A stretch of DNA of 64,000 nt from Chenopodium formosanum (taxonomy: Eukaryota; Streptophyta; Magnoliopsida; Caryophyllales; Amaranthaceae), in assembly GCA_024500155.1 (NCBI GenBank), contig CM044880.1:9138501-9202500 (forward strand), written 5' to 3'. Position numbers and translations under genes: made by a program. Within the stretch, counting starts at the first letter, position 1. Each line of letters begins with the position of its first letter. The notes beneath the pieces were generated by a model. The model ran no database searches, was not told where the DNA came from, and saw only the letters and a list, made by a program, of their open reading frames with translations. Shown piece by piece: positions 11,776-22,603 of the stretch.

Positions 11776-12038
11776 TACTTCCTCCGTTCTTTTTTACTTG
11801 ACCCGCTTTGACTTTTACACTATTCAACACTTCTCTTTTGACCGTTTTTTATGAATGATATGTAAGGAAAAATATATTCATATGATATCTTTTTTAATTC
11901 GTCTCAATAAGTACTATCGTAATATACAACTTTTATAATTTTTACTTGTAAAGAATTAAAATTATTGATCGCTAAAGTTTTGCATTGGCAAGCGTGATAA
12001 AAGAAACAGGTCAAATAAAAAAAACAGATGAAGTAGTA
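11776..12038. mobile_element. Stowaway-like MITE
   Basis: Begins TACTTCCTCCGTTC and ends with its imperfect inverse ACAGATGAAGTAGTA. TA dinucleotides flank it and the interior is about 260 bp of AT-rich sequence. CTCCCTCCGT-type ends are the hallmark of plant Stowaway (Tc1/mariner-derived) MITEs. Confidence 0.7.
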
Positions 12039-12314
12039 ATTTAGTACAGTAGTATCAAGATTATTTAATGTATCCTAATTTATAGTAGTCACACTATCCT
12101 AATAGGATAGTTTAAATATTTTAATAAATATACATAGTATAATAAAACTGTAGTTAGACTATTTTGGACCCATTTTAGACACGCTAGACATGTGGATTTG
12201 GGTCTGAGTCTGATTGTTTTAGACCGTGGATTTGGATCCACCTCCAAAAATCTGGGTTTGGGCCAGATCCGGCCTATTGTCATGCAATGGTGTATTGCCT
12301 TTTTTGACATATAT

Positions 12315-12394
12315 TACCTCCGTTACAGGTTATGTGCGACATTTTTCCTCTTTACTTTATGTCAAATCGTTGCACATAACCTGTAACGGAGGTA
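12315..12394. mobile_element. 80-bp near-perfect foldback MITE
   Basis: Two arms of about 26 bp, starting CCTCCGTTACAGGTTATGTG on either strand, are separated by about 28 bp and flanked by TA. The transcript would be a single long hairpin. It resembles a minimal Stowaway element. Confidence 0.8.
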
Positions 12395-13172
12395 GTATGT
12401 TTTTCATTAATGGTGCCCTAGGCTACTTTAAACACTTTAATTGATTAAGCAAGCTCATTCTTTGTATATATTTATTTAATTATCCATAAAATCTTGACAT
12501 TTTAGGCTTGCTTGTAAATTCAAAATTGTATGTTTTTGAATACTTTTGCTCTTTAATACCCTAAAGTGTCCCCAAAATTTCGTGTCATTATGTTTTTGTT
12601 TTTTTTTCTTTACTAGAAAATACTTTAATTTTATATTTTAAAACTTTATTAAATGTTTATATTTATTTTTCCTTTGTCATATAAAATGCCTCTACTTTTA
12701 CTAATTATACACTCTATCCATTACCTGGCTAAGTGCTAATTAAAAAGAATAATGTGGAGGTATAAAATTAATGTCGGACACTATATTATGGCCTATGGGA
12801 CATAGTAACAATTAATTTGTCTACCGTTACGGACTACCAGAGGTAAATCAATCATGCAAGAATACATCAATAAATAAACTAATAACATGAAATTTTTTAA
12901 TATTTATTTTTTTCAGCTGCTTCACGAGGGTCTGATTAAGTAATACTACAATTAACAAGACATCATACCCACGTCCCACTCCACGACGGTCCATGCATGA
13001 CTTTTTGTCATTAGTAATCTTTTTATATCATTGCACAAAATCGATCATTGTAATTATATATTAAAGTACTCTTAAAAAAGAAATCCATCAATAATGTCAT
13101 TTAATTATTCCATGCTCTCTTCATATCAATATCATAGCTCTTGTATTTGCAATTGTGTATTTCATTTAAGCA

Positions 13173-14123
13173 ATGGAAACCATTATTTCAACAAACACAG
13201 AAAAACTGAAAAACTCCCTACCAAAAGAGTTGTGGTTTGATGGTTATCCCTTGTACTTCTACCAAGGCTTTTGGGCTCCAACACTTGAATGCATAACTTC
13301 CTTTCAAAACCATTTTGAAGCTCAAGAAACTGATATCTTCGCAACCAGCTTTCGCAAAGTAGGCACAACTTGGCTCAAATCCTTGGTGTTTGCCATTTGT
13401 GACCGCGCAAATCATCCACCTTCAAAGAGCCCCTTACTCACTCATAACCCTCATGAGTTAGTCCCCCAATTCGAGTCCAATATTTATGCTAAATCAAAGA
13501 GTCCAAATCTTAGCACCATTAAGTCTCCTAGGCTTTTTGGTACACACATCCCATTTTCGTCCTTGCCAAGTTCAATCAAGGGCGACTCAAAGAGCAATAT
13601 CATATATATCTTTAGAAATCCATTTGACACTTTTGTGTCCTCTTGGTTGTTTTATAAAAAAGTGGATAGTCACAAGGCTAATATGCCACCTAACATGTTT
13701 AACCAATTTTTTGACATGTTTTGTGAAGGGAAAGTTCCTTTTGGACCGTACCCTAATCATGCATTAGGGTATTGGAGGGAGAGCCTCAAGAGGCCGGAGA
13801 AGGTGTTGTTTATTAAGTACGAAGATTTGAAGGCAGATCCTAAACCTCAATTGAAAATAATTGCGGAATTTATAGGATTTCCATTTTCAAATCAAGAGGA
13901 GCAAGGAGGTGTCATTGATAATATTATCAAGTTATGCGGCATTGATAATATGAAAAAGGTCGCGGTAGATAGTGAACAAGTTTATCCTCTTATTCAAAAT
14001 GATATTTTCTTCCGTAAAGGGGTGGTAGGAGATTGGACTAATCATTTGACTCCATCCATGGTGGAGAAGCTTGGGAAGATTATGGAAGGAAAATTCTACA
14101 ATACCGGTTTAACATATATGTAA
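13173..14123 (+). CDS. Cytosolic sulfotransferase (SOT), copy 2
   Basis: Intronless 316-residue paralogue of the gene at 9874, same strand. Long blocks are identical between the two, for example FQNHFEA, HNPHELVPQ, FIKYEDLKADPKP and FFRKGVVGDW. PAPS loop GTTWLKS (64-70) with Lys62; catalytic-type His125 in RLFGTHIPF; 3'-phosphate site Arg148 and Ser156 in FRNPFDTFVSSW; closing loop RKGVVGDW (281-288). As in copy 1, the Pro-Lys-Ser/Thr before the loop is replaced (Arg-Lys-Val). Copy 2 differs in the N-terminus, in the 139-143 insert (DSKSN) and near the C-terminus, regions that often shape substrate choice. Tandem duplication is inferred from similarity and orientation. Confidence 0.95.
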   Translation: METIISTNTEKLKNSLPKELWFDGYPLYFYQGFWAPTLECITSFQNHFEAQETDIFATSFRKVGTTWLKSLVFAICDRANHPPSKSPLLTHNPHELVPQFESNIYAKSKSPNLSTIKSPRLFGTHIPFSSLPSSIKGDSKSNIIYIFRNPFDTFVSSWLFYKKVDSHKANMPPNMFNQFFDMFCEGKVPFGPYPNHALGYWRESLKRPEKVLFIKYEDLKADPKPQLKIIAEFIGFPFSNQEEQGGVIDNIIKLCGIDNMKKVAVDSEQVYPLIQNDIFFRKGVVGDWTNHLTPSMVEKLGKIMEGKFYNTGLTYM

Positions 14124-14462
14124 GAATGATTGTCATCATAACCTTAACTAAAATGTGCTTTAATTTGTATTTGCTTTGTGGTAAAATAATCGATCACATA
14201 TGATGGGTGATCTACGCTTGTATTTATTTCTATTCTTAAATATGTTTCCTAGCGCTTGGTACCAAGTGTAAGGGAACAAGCTTGGAACGGCTTAGGGATA
14301 TCCCCAACCCCCTTATTTGTATTGCCAAGTAGTTTATATTGTCTGTAACCCCAATCCCCTTTTAGCTTTTGTATTAGTTTGATTAAGAGGTTTTAATTTG
14401 CTCGTTATTGTCTAATGTTAGTTGAGAGCTAGCCTTCTTTTGACCGTCGTCAACAATTAAAA

Positions 14463-14502
<40 letters not shown>

Positions 14503-14845
14503 TTTATTATTAGAGGCTTAGATCCATAATTACTTGATATAATTGATCTGGTATAAATTTATTAATTTTCTAATTAGAGCTTTTGATTGAGCTGACCTTC
14601 TAACAATGATTATTAGCAAAGCCGAGATCATAGACGCACACAAAAGTTTTGTAACCAAACAACCCCAAAATTGGCTGCCTAATTGCCTATAAACCGCCTC
14701 ACAGCCCAATAAACCACAATATCACTTATCCTTTTCCTGAACATTCCACCAAAAATAGAAATTCCTGAAAACAAATCCTTCTAAATTTCCCAAATCAAAC
14801 TCCTCTCAAATCTCAATCAAACCCTAATTCTCTCTCATCGCAAAA

Positions 14846-15370
14846 ATGGAGGTCACCGGAGAAAACCTCACCCTTCTCCAGAAAATCCGGCCACCAAATC
14901 TCGAAGACGCCGGCTTAGAAGACTGCGCTTTACCTCCAGATTTGATCAAAGAAGCTTTTCTCAAAGCAGCCTCCGCCGTTGGCTCACGCGCCGCCTCTGT
15001 TTTCGCCGGCGACGATGACGAGATCGACGGCGGATGTGTGAGTGATCCTTGGATTGAAAAACACGCGCCGTCGGATGCATTGGTGGGGGTTGAACCTGAG
15101 AAATCGCCTCCGGGAGCATGCGCCGCCGGGAAGGGTGGCGCGTTGGTCGGAGATGGTGAGGCGGCGGGTGATGTGGTGGTAGTCGGAGAGAAAAATGGGG
15201 AGGAGGTGGAAAATGAAGTGGTGATTGTTGGCGGTAATGACGGTGGCCAAGGCGGGGATTGTGTTGATGCGTTAAGGGGATTGGAGATTAAGGGGAAGAA
15301 AGAAGATGATGAAGAAGAACAAGATGAGAAGAAACCTACTTTAGTTGAGGGTTTTTTTTTTAATACTTGA
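14846..15370 (+). CDS. Small acidic conserved plant protein, function unknown
   Basis: 174-residue single-exon ORF after a C/T-rich leader. The N-terminus (QKIRPPNLEDAGLEDCALPP, then a helix IKEAFLKAASAVGSRAAS) looks conserved and is of a kind found in short unnamed plant proteins. The middle is low-complexity and rich in Gly, Val and acidic residues. The end (KKPTLVEGFF) again looks conserved. There is no signal peptide, membrane segment or catalytic motif, so a soluble, partly disordered protein is likely. Local GC is clearly higher than in the flanks, as expected for a real coding region. No function is proposed. Confidence 0.75.
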   Translation: MEVTGENLTLLQKIRPPNLEDAGLEDCALPPDLIKEAFLKAASAVGSRAASVFAGDDDEIDGGCVSDPWIEKHAPSDALVGVEPEKSPPGACAAGKGGALVGDGEAAGDVVVVGEKNGEEVENEVVIVGGNDGGQGGDCVDALRGLEIKGKKEDDEEEQDEKKPTLVEGFFFNT

Positions 15371-16672
15371 AAAACACTCCTTAAAAGTTGAAGGTTTTTG
15401 TATTGTTTAGTTTTTTTTTTATGTTGTAGTTTCTGTTAATATAGAATAATGTTGTAAAATGTGAGCTTAATGAAATGGTATTTGATTCTGTTTTTGCAAA
15501 AGTTTTATTATTTAGTTTTTTTTTTTTATTTTGCAAAAGTTGTAAGGATACGAAAATCCGAGGAAGTTTTAAGAACTTTAAAAGAATAGAATTTCCAAAC
15601 AAAGAATAGAAGCCTCAATTCGGTCTAAACATATCAAAGCTCAAGGATGGAAATCTGATCAATTTCTTTAAACTTTGACTTGGAGAAATTGAAGCTTCCC
15701 CGGGGCATTGGGATGATGTTCGATAGGCAGTGCGGTATTTTATGCTCACGGCTCACCTAGTGATAACAAAGGATTTGCCCATGCTCAACTCGTACACAAA
15801 TTTGCCTTAGGCCACTTGAAAAATCGAGTTAGGTTAACTTTTATACTCCGTACAAGTCTATTGTCTTCCACTGTATGTAATTGGTACAATTTTGGCGAAA
15901 ATTCTACAGTAAATGACGCGTACCGATATGTACCACTAATTTAATGTACTGCAATGTACCACTATTCAATTTAATTAAATATATTATATATTTTTTGCAT
16001 TCACTTAACACAATTTGACTTTAGCTAAGATGGTAAATTGCATTATTCCTTTGTGTAGGTGTTTAAGGATTAAATCTTTGTGTTCACCATTCTCTTATTT
16101 TTTTTTTGCTCTTCTCATTTTTTTTTATTTTACATCATACAACCTATTTAGAATTACCCGTAGGACTACATTATAATTAAACATCTTATTATAAATTTTG
16201 AATATTTTACAATTATTTGATCCCTTTTGTTTTCCTTTAGACTACCTTCATAAAGAAATATGAAATACTTGTTTGATTTATTTTACATCATACAACCTAT
16301 TTAGATTACTCGTAAAAATACTTATATTATGATGCAGTATGATCTAATGAGAGGACAGAATGACAAATATATAGTCAAATTCTTTTTTAAAAAAAATATA
16401 TTATATGAATTTTAACATCCCATACACGTGTCCCTTATTTTGAAATAAATGTTTCCTGTATTTGTTTCATACTTGTATCCGTGTCAATATCCATTCTTAT
16501 GCAGCCTATTGTTTAACTATATAAAAATAAAGTGAAAATAGTGGTATAACATGTCCAAAGTTTTATTGTGCCAATTAATCAATTGTTTTAGAACAAATGG
16601 ATTTTTTTTTGTTCCATATATTGAAATATCGGTACTCTATTTATATGACACGTTTCTACTAGTCTTCTCTAT
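15371..16672. other. AT-rich spacer without a recognisable gene
   Basis: 3' flank of the acidic-protein gene followed by AT-rich DNA. The word TTTTACATCATACAACCTATTTAGA occurs twice (near 16127 and 16281), a small local duplication. No ORF with coding character is seen. Confidence 0.5.
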
Positions 16673-17235
16673 TACTCCATCCGTTTTTAAATACTTGCTC
16701 CACTTTTCTTTTTCAACCGTTTTTAAATACTTGCTCCATTTTCTTATTTGGAAAACTTTTACTCTCTCCGTTTCACAATAATGTTCCTGTTTCGTAAATT
16801 GATGCAAATTTTTATCCAACTTTGACCGCAAATATCTTTAATATAACACTAGCAAAAATTATAAAAGTTAGATATTAATAATCTACTCACCAAGAAGATC
16901 AAACTAGATCTCATATCACTATATTTATTCTTATAGATTAAGAGAAATTTAGAAGATTCTCTCTTTCTTAAAAAAGTCAAAGATTTCAAACAAGAACACC
17001 ATTATGGAACGGAGGGAGTACAATATTTAACTGATTTCACTTACGTAGTGGACCCACCATGATCATATTTTATTAATTTCATATTATCTCTCCTCCAATT
17101 GTTTCCACTACTTTTGCTTTTTACAATTTTTTTTATTGTTCCACATACCTCACTAACTCCATATATTATTAATTTCTCCAATTTCTCCTAAAACTCTGCG
17201 CATGAAGAAATAGAGCAATAAAAACGGAGGGAGTA
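16673..17235. mobile_element. Stowaway-like MITE, outer member of a nested pair
   Basis: The left end TACTCCATCCGTTTTTAAAT and right end AATAAAAACGGAGGGAGTA form TIRs flanked by TA. A second Stowaway element (16760-17020) interrupts it. Confidence 0.65.
16760..17020. mobile_element. Stowaway-like MITE, inner member of the nested pair
   Basis: Begins TACTCTCTCCGTTTCACAAT and ends ATTATGGAACGGAGGGAGTA, about 260 bp long. It lies wholly within the outer element, so it inserted later. Confidence 0.75.
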
Positions 17236-17324
17236 CTTCTGTTGTCCTATTTTCTACATTTCAAAATAAATAAATGACATGTTTTGACTTGTTACGATAT
17301 TCGCACAAGGTCTAGTTTGATTAA

Positions 17325-17400
17325 GGGTCTATTCACATTTACTTAATTTCAGTTCAGTTCAACTCCAATTAGTTCAGTTTAGTTCAGTTCAGCTCTTGGA
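17325..17400 (+). mobile_element. Truncated copy of the TTA/TAA-flanked MITE family
   Basis: Starts TAA|GGGTCTATTC followed by the family's AGTTCAGTTCAG repeat. Its other end is lost at the boundary with the RNase H-like fragment. Confidence 0.5.
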
Positions 17401-17415
17401 TATACAAATGTGTGA

Positions 17416-17560
17416 GTGGAAAGTGATTTTACAAAAGTGGTGAAAGCAATTACGTGCTTGAACAATGGTGCTACTCCTATTCACCTCCTATTTGATGATA
17501 TTAGATTGGATAGCTTATCGTTTGATTTCTTTAATATCTCTCATATTACCTCCTACTCGT
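17416..17560 (+). pseudogene. RNase H-like (retroelement or RVT_3-type) fragment
   Basis: The open frame holds KVVKAITCLNNGATPIHLL, DDIRLDSLSF and FFNISHI. This pattern resembles the last part of RNase H-like domains found in plant LINEs and related proteins, where a His followed by Asn-x-x-Ala-Asp/His is expected. Those final residues and the whole N-terminal part are absent. It is most likely a decayed fragment; the family match is tentative. Confidence 0.35.
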
Positions 17561-17712
17561 ATTACTTATTCTACTATAACCTCAGTTATATTATTAATGT
17601 AAAAAAGAAAGTAGCAATTATAGAATAACACCATTCAACAATAAGTCAATAATACATGAGATAAATCAAGATAGCTGCTCCATTCAAAAAAAAAAAAAAA
17701 AAAAAAAAAAAA

Positions 17713-18360
17713 TTAAGATAGCTGCTTGAGATCAATGGATGCATCTCCCAAAATAGCACGCTTAAATAGTGTAGCTTCATTAAATTCGCTAGTGATGAGT
17801 TTTGCCAAATACTTAAGTCGTTCAATTCTCATGGATGCCGTCTGCATTAAAAAAATAAAAAAAAATAAAAAAAAACACTCAACCTTGTATTTATCACTCT
17901 ATTATATATATAAAAGTTATAAATCAATCTAATTCAACTTTACTGTATAGAATATTTTTTACCAATCTGATTTATTTTCAGCTTCAATATATTTTAAGAT
18001 GTACATGCCACAATCAGTTCTGCATAAAGTAATATAAATTTATATAAATTTGATTAAGAATCGATTGTAAAATGAAAGTAAAATGTTAACATTATTACAA
18101 TAATATTCCAATATGATCTGCATTATCATTTTTTTCCTGCATTTAAATAAGTGTTTACATATATTGATAGGAATATGTAAGCATCCAATTAATTATATAT
18201 AAGACTATAAGATGTATAGAAAAATAATTTACCTTGATGCAAATATTCTCTGTACAATTGTGAGCATGTTGTTTTGAAGGAGTCAAATTCAAATCCATCG
18301 ATTAGTTTCTTTGACCAAGCAACAATAAACTCAGACCATATAATAGGTAATTTGCAAAAT
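17713..18360 (-). pseudogene. Two-exon gene remnant of unknown family
   Basis: On the minus strand an acceptor (TTTTTCAG) precedes an exon at 18360-18233. It encodes a protein-like stretch with LPIIWSEFIVAWSKKLIDGF and CSQLYREYLHQ, ending in AAG|GTAAAT. A second block after TGCAG (17841-17713) encodes RIERLKYLAKLITSEFNEA and LFKRAILGDASIDLKQLS, then a stop. With the obvious splice sites the two blocks join out of frame, so either the gene is broken or a junction is misread. I do not recognise the family. No upstream exons are evident up to 19.3 kb. Confidence 0.35.
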
Positions 18361-19237
18361 CTGAAAAATTAAACAAAAATATTAAAGAGGTACGAAATGA
18401 GAAATCTACCCAACAATGACAAAGTCAAGAATTTAAGTAAAATAGTTGATCGAATTTGAAAATTGTAATTGACATCTAAATACTCACGGAAATTAAAGAA
18501 TCTTTTTACCAAGATTTTATATAAACTAATAAAAAAAAATACTAATAGATCAGGGGGGTGGGATTGAATCCAAAAAGAAATAAAATACAAATTAGTACTC
18601 CGTATAATACTAATATTGGTATTTATATTATATAAAAATTGCAAGTTTGATTACAAACTAAGTCCATTAATTAAACGTCCTAGTATAATGCAATGGTGAA
18701 CAGAATTAGATGAAGAGTGACATTATACTGTCAATTAAGAATTTGACTCGAAATTATAAAAGCCTCATATGCATTTATCTATACTCTAATTGACTAAAAA
18801 TGTATAAAAAAACAAAAAATTATAAGAATTGACTAATAACAAGTAATAGAGTAGCAAATCACACAGTAGTATCGTGGTATGGAGCACTTTCACCATGATT
18901 TTATATAAACTAATAAAAAAAAATCATAAATTGCAAAAATTGAAATAACATCAACAATTCATAACAAAAGCTGAAGAAACATTACGAGGGAGAAGAATAG
19001 AATTACTTGACAAATGCATGCCGAGATTAGGGTTAGGGTTTTTTAGGGTTACGTTTTAGATTAATGAAAAGAGAGATTAATATTGAAAAAAACTAACAAA
19101 TTACCTCAATTGAATCTTAAAATTAAAGATGTTGAATAATGTTGTCCCCAAATTACAATTGCTTCAAGATTTAAATGTGATGAATGAAAATAACGAAGGA
19201 CGTACGTAGAATGGGAGAGCGAGAACGATAGAAACTG

Positions 19238-19289
<52 letters not shown>

Positions 19290-19554
19290 ACGTGAGAAAT
19301 ATAAAAGGAATTAGGTGTTTTCCTATATATATATAATTTAGTAATACATAGCAGTAACATTTATGGTACATAGTAGTATTTATCATGCACTGTAGACTCT
19401 CCCCAATTTTGGACTGTACATTATTTTGTAATTAGCTTATTTTGTAATTAGCTTCTATTTACAAAAGTCAATGCAACAAATCTTCTTCAAACAAAGAATA
19501 ATAATTAGCATGCAAAACAGAACAATTTAGGTACTCCATATAATGTTAGATTTA
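18361..19554. other. AT-rich spacer with a long poly(A) run
   Basis: Contains a homopolymer A run at about 19238-19286 and the word TTAGGGTTAGGGTT near 19026. The 17-bp word TATTTTGTAATTAGCTT is duplicated near 19430. No gene was found. Confidence 0.45.
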
Positions 19555-19661
19555 GGGCTTGTTCTTATTGACTGAACTCAACTGAACTAAATTAAATTGA
19601 ATATTTTATAAGAGAAGGAAATTAGGAGCTGAACTGAATTTCAACGGAAGAGAACAAGCTC
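19555..19661. mobile_element. TTA/TAA-flanked MITE (GGGCTTGTTCT family)
   Basis: TTA precedes GGGCTTGTTCTTATTGACTG. The right end AGAACAAGCTC is the imperfect inverse. The interior GAATATTTTATAAGAGAAGG is shared with the copies at 24568 and 56228. Confidence 0.65.
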
Positions 19662-20023
19662 CGACTTATGTAGTGCAATTCTACAAATAAGCTATGCATA
19701 TTTCCACTTGAAGAGTGAACCATTATACATCTTGTTTATTATGCTTTCAAAATAGGAAGTAGTCTTGTTAAATGCACTTTAACCTTTGTTATATGGGTTT
19801 AACACGATTATGAGTTACTCATATAAAATTAAAAGCCATTCAAATAAAAGGAAAAAGAAAAGAGAAGAAATGGATAGATAAGGGTTTGAATATTTATCAG
19901 CTAAATGACTTCGCAAGTTTTGTCCATTACTGAAAAAAAATGATACACCATAGTTAACAAACGATGGAAATATCTACATATTCTCTAATGAAAATTTTAT
20001 TTGAAGACAAAAGGAATTAAATG

Positions 20024-20154
20024 AGAGATCTCAGACATCCAAGGAAGGATAAAAACAGCATTAGCTCTCAAGTCTGCGCAGACGAAAGCTCTAGGGCGGC
20101 CACTGCGAATGTTTTTGAGAAACAAGCCTTTTAATTTAGCATCATTGACCTCTC
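20024..20154 (-). ncRNA. U14: U14 box C/D snoRNA, copy 1
   Basis: Read on the minus strand: terminal stem, C box AUGAUGC (about 20145-20139), 18S-pairing domain A CATTCGCAGT (20111-20102), a hairpin GTCTGCGCAGAC, domain B TTCCTTGGATG, and D box CTGA (20034-20031). The arms AGAGAGGTC and GATCTCTC close it. Domains A and B are the two conserved 18S-complementary elements of U14, which is needed for early pre-18S cleavage. Last in the inferred polycistronic order. Confidence 0.85.
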
Positions 20155-20234
20155 TAATCAAATTAATCATAACTCTTGATCAAAATAATTTTAACCACAA
20201 ATCACAATTGACAAAGTTTAAAAACAAAGTCTCT

Positions 20235-20320
20235 ATGTAGCCTCAGAAAGAGAGTCGAGAATCATCAAATATCAGACGGTAATTCTAACTTTGATTTTAA
20301 TTTCATCCTAAGCAACATAA
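20235..20320 (-). ncRNA. Box C/D snoRNA, snR77/snoR77Y-like, copy 1
   Basis: On the minus strand: C box GATGAA (20307-20302), D' CTGA (20275-20272), C' TGATGA (20267-20262) and D CTGA (20246-20243). The arm ATGTAG (20235-20240) has a partly matching partner near 20315. The guide before D' differs from the other copies by one base (TTAGAATTACCG), creating a mismatch to 18S, so this copy may be weaker or decaying. Confidence 0.6.
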
Positions 20321-20347
20321 TCAAACTTAATAATTTCAAATACTAAA

Positions 20348-20503
20348 AAATGTAATAGCACAAAACGGCTCTGTTTAATCACTAAAAATAGACCAACAGA
20401 TTCCTATCAAAATGCAAAACACTAATTAAAGTGTAATCTTGGTCTAATCATAGCATCGATAATCATCGCATTGTATGCTATTAACGACGTGGCATCGGAC
20501 CGA
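20348..20503 (-). ncRNA. Candidate H/ACA snoRNA, copy 1
   Basis: On the minus strand a 5' hairpin has basal stem GGTC/GACC, an internal-loop pocket, then ATAGCAT/ATGCTAT. It is followed by the H box AGATTA (20439-20434) and a 3' hairpin with upper stem CTGTT/AACAG. ACA (20353-20351) lies three bases before the proposed 3' end. This is the hairpin-hinge-hairpin-tail layout of pseudouridylation guides. The target is not worked out. Confidence 0.6.
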
Positions 20504-20925
20504 ATCACAACAAAGTTCAGATAAATGATGATAATCAAAGCCTAAATTTCTGCCCTACTCATAAAGTCACAAGTCTTACCTTCCTTTAAGTTGGGGCAAA
20601 CAGGCTAGTTTGTCCCGAAATAAGAACACAAATGCCACAAATAGAAGGTTTTACTTGAACTAAAATAATAATGTGACAGAATTTTATAATGTTAGATTCT
20701 ATTTATAAAGAAAATGTACAAGTTCAGTAACATAACTCAGTACATTTTTATGAACAACATTACAGTTCACAAACAGTTATGGGGTACAAGGTTTGCTAAT
20801 GATATTGATATATTCTTAAAGAGTTATGGGGTACTATGAAGTACATCCAACAGCCTTCTAAAACACCATACTGAAACTTTACAACCTGTATTTTTGATGA
20901 AAACTATATAGAAAGACAGTTTAAT

Positions 20926-21055
20926 GAAAGATCTGACATCCAAGGAAGGATATAAACAGCATTAGCTCTCAAGTCTGCGCAGACGAAAGCTCTTAGGCGG
21001 CCACTGCGAATGTTTTGAGAAACAAGCCTTTAAATTTATCATCATAGATCTCTTA
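20926..21055 (-). ncRNA. U14: U14 box C/D snoRNA, copy 2, D box lost
   Basis: Domain A (21012-21003), the GTCTGCGCAGAC hairpin, domain B and a perfect C box ATGATGA are present. The 3' end reads GGATGTCAGATC instead of GGATGTCTGAG, so the CTGA D box is missing. Without a D box the RNA should not bind the C/D core proteins stably. Possibly a non-functional copy. Confidence 0.7.
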
Positions 21056-21586
21056 CCTTCTGTGCAAGATGATTCAATTAGATTAATCATTGTAGAATAT
21101 TTAAATTTAGAGATCTAAATTTTAAAAAATAATAATAAATAAATAAATAATTCCACGAAAAATTGTGAGAAGGAATTAGTAGATAAGGAGCATAATTAGC
21201 CACCTCAGCTGTGGATCCATCTCTACGGTTGTCTGGCCGCTGCTGCTTTTTATCAGTTTGATTTTTCATCGAAACTAATAAAAGCAGCTATTTTTATATA
21301 CACCTTGAGTAATAATACTCCATTATTGGATTTAATTAGTGGGTATAAATAACATAAAAGGTGCAATATCAATTATATTATTTAACATTTCAAGGATTAT
21401 GAATGTAAGTCAACTAAATTTATTGGACAGAGACCTAGGAAGGGCAGTCTATAAGCTAAAATTGAAATTTTATTACATTGGCTGTAATATTAATGAATGT
21501 GGTGTTAAACAATAGAATTTTTCATTGCAAAACAACCAAAATTGGTTGCATTTCAACTAGTTGAAAGACAAATATGAAGTAAATAG

Positions 21587-21720
21587 AAAAGTCTCAGACA
21601 TCCAAGGAAGGATAGGAGCAGCATCAGCTCTCAAGCCTGCGCAGGCGAAAGCTCTTAGGCGGCCACTGCGAATGTCTTGAGAAACAAGCCTTATAAAGTT
21701 ATCCTCATAGACCTCTTCTA
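21587..21720 (-). ncRNA. U14: U14 box C/D snoRNA, copy 3
   Basis: Domain A (21673-21664), domain B and D box CTGA (21597-21594) are intact. The internal hairpin is GCCTGCGCAGGC, differing from copies 1, 2 and 5 at two positions that pair with each other. The C box reads ATGAGGA, one base off consensus. Confidence 0.8.
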
Positions 21721-21979
21721 AATACTTCAGTATATGAATACTGTGACTATCAACAATGGAATACAGAAGCAAATCACAATTAAGAGCCCAAACTAACACA
21801 CGCAAATACTCATCAAGCTGAAGGTATGGAGCAAATGACTCGAAAATATGAAATGCAAATGCAATAGATCATCACAACCTTGGACAAACATAGTTCAAAG
21901 TCCATATCCATATAGCCTACCTAAGAATATTGCAATTAAACCCATTAGCTCTGTTCTCTAAATATAACCTTGAACGCTT

Positions 21980-22179
21980 TACGCTTTGTTTGGGTAGAAA
22001 AGAAAGAAGTACATGGCAGGGAAAAAGAGGAAGCAATGGAAAAAGAAAGGAGTATGAGATGAGCTTCATTTTCCCTAACTCTCCAATTTTGGAGAGATTA
22101 TTACCCTAAAGAAAAATTGTCTCCCTTACTTTCTCGGCTCTTCTTTTCCTTCCATTTCTTTCAATCCAAAGAAAGTGTA
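21980..22179. mobile_element. Short TIR element (MITE) inside the snoRNA cluster
   Basis: Left end TACGCTTTGTTTGGGTAGAA and the inverse of the right end (TACACTTTCTTTGGATTGAA) match imperfectly. The interior is A/G-rich then C/T-rich, about 200 bp. It separates U14 copies 3 and 4. Confidence 0.5.
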
Positions 22180-22334
22180 AATATTACACTCAACAATCGT
22201 ATCCGAGACAGACAATACCAACTCCTTGCTCCTTGCCTAATGCTTTGGTCAACTACAATGTCTATCATATAGAACGTCTATTCGATAATCATATCATCAC
22301 AAAACTACTTGCTTTGGAAAAGTTGGAAGTAAAC

Positions 22335-22466
22335 GAAGAAGTCTCAGACATCCAAGGAAGGATAAAGCAGCATTAGCTCTCAAGCCTGCGCAGGCGAAAG
22401 CTCTTAGGCGGCCACTGCGAATGTTTTGAGAAACAAGCCTTAGAATTTATCATCATCGACATCTTC
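22335..22466 (-). ncRNA. U14: U14 box C/D snoRNA, copy 4
   Basis: Perfect C box ATGATGA within 22458-22451, domain A at 22423-22414, hairpin GCCTGCGCAGGC, domain B, and D box CTGA (22347-22344). The terminal stem pairs GAAGATGTC with GACTTCTTC apart from one mismatch. It appears fully functional. Confidence 0.87.
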
Positions 22467-22603
22467 GAATACTTCATCTCGTCAATATCTTATAAAACCA
22501 TCATTATGTCTCCTGATATCGTCATCGAAAATTCAATACAAATCGAGTTTCTACAACTCCCAAGTTCAATGACCCATCAACAAATTATTCATCTTCAATA
22601 TAA

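Noticed and set aside
14465..14500. Poly(A) run as the tail of a retrogene for the sulfotransferases
   Set aside because: Intronless structure is normal for plant SOTs. No target duplication links the run to the gene and it lies about 340 bp after the stop.
21087..21269. Possible extra C/D snoRNA on the minus strand
   Set aside because: GATGAA and CTGA words occur but there is no closing stem, no second copy and no rRNA guide that I recognise.
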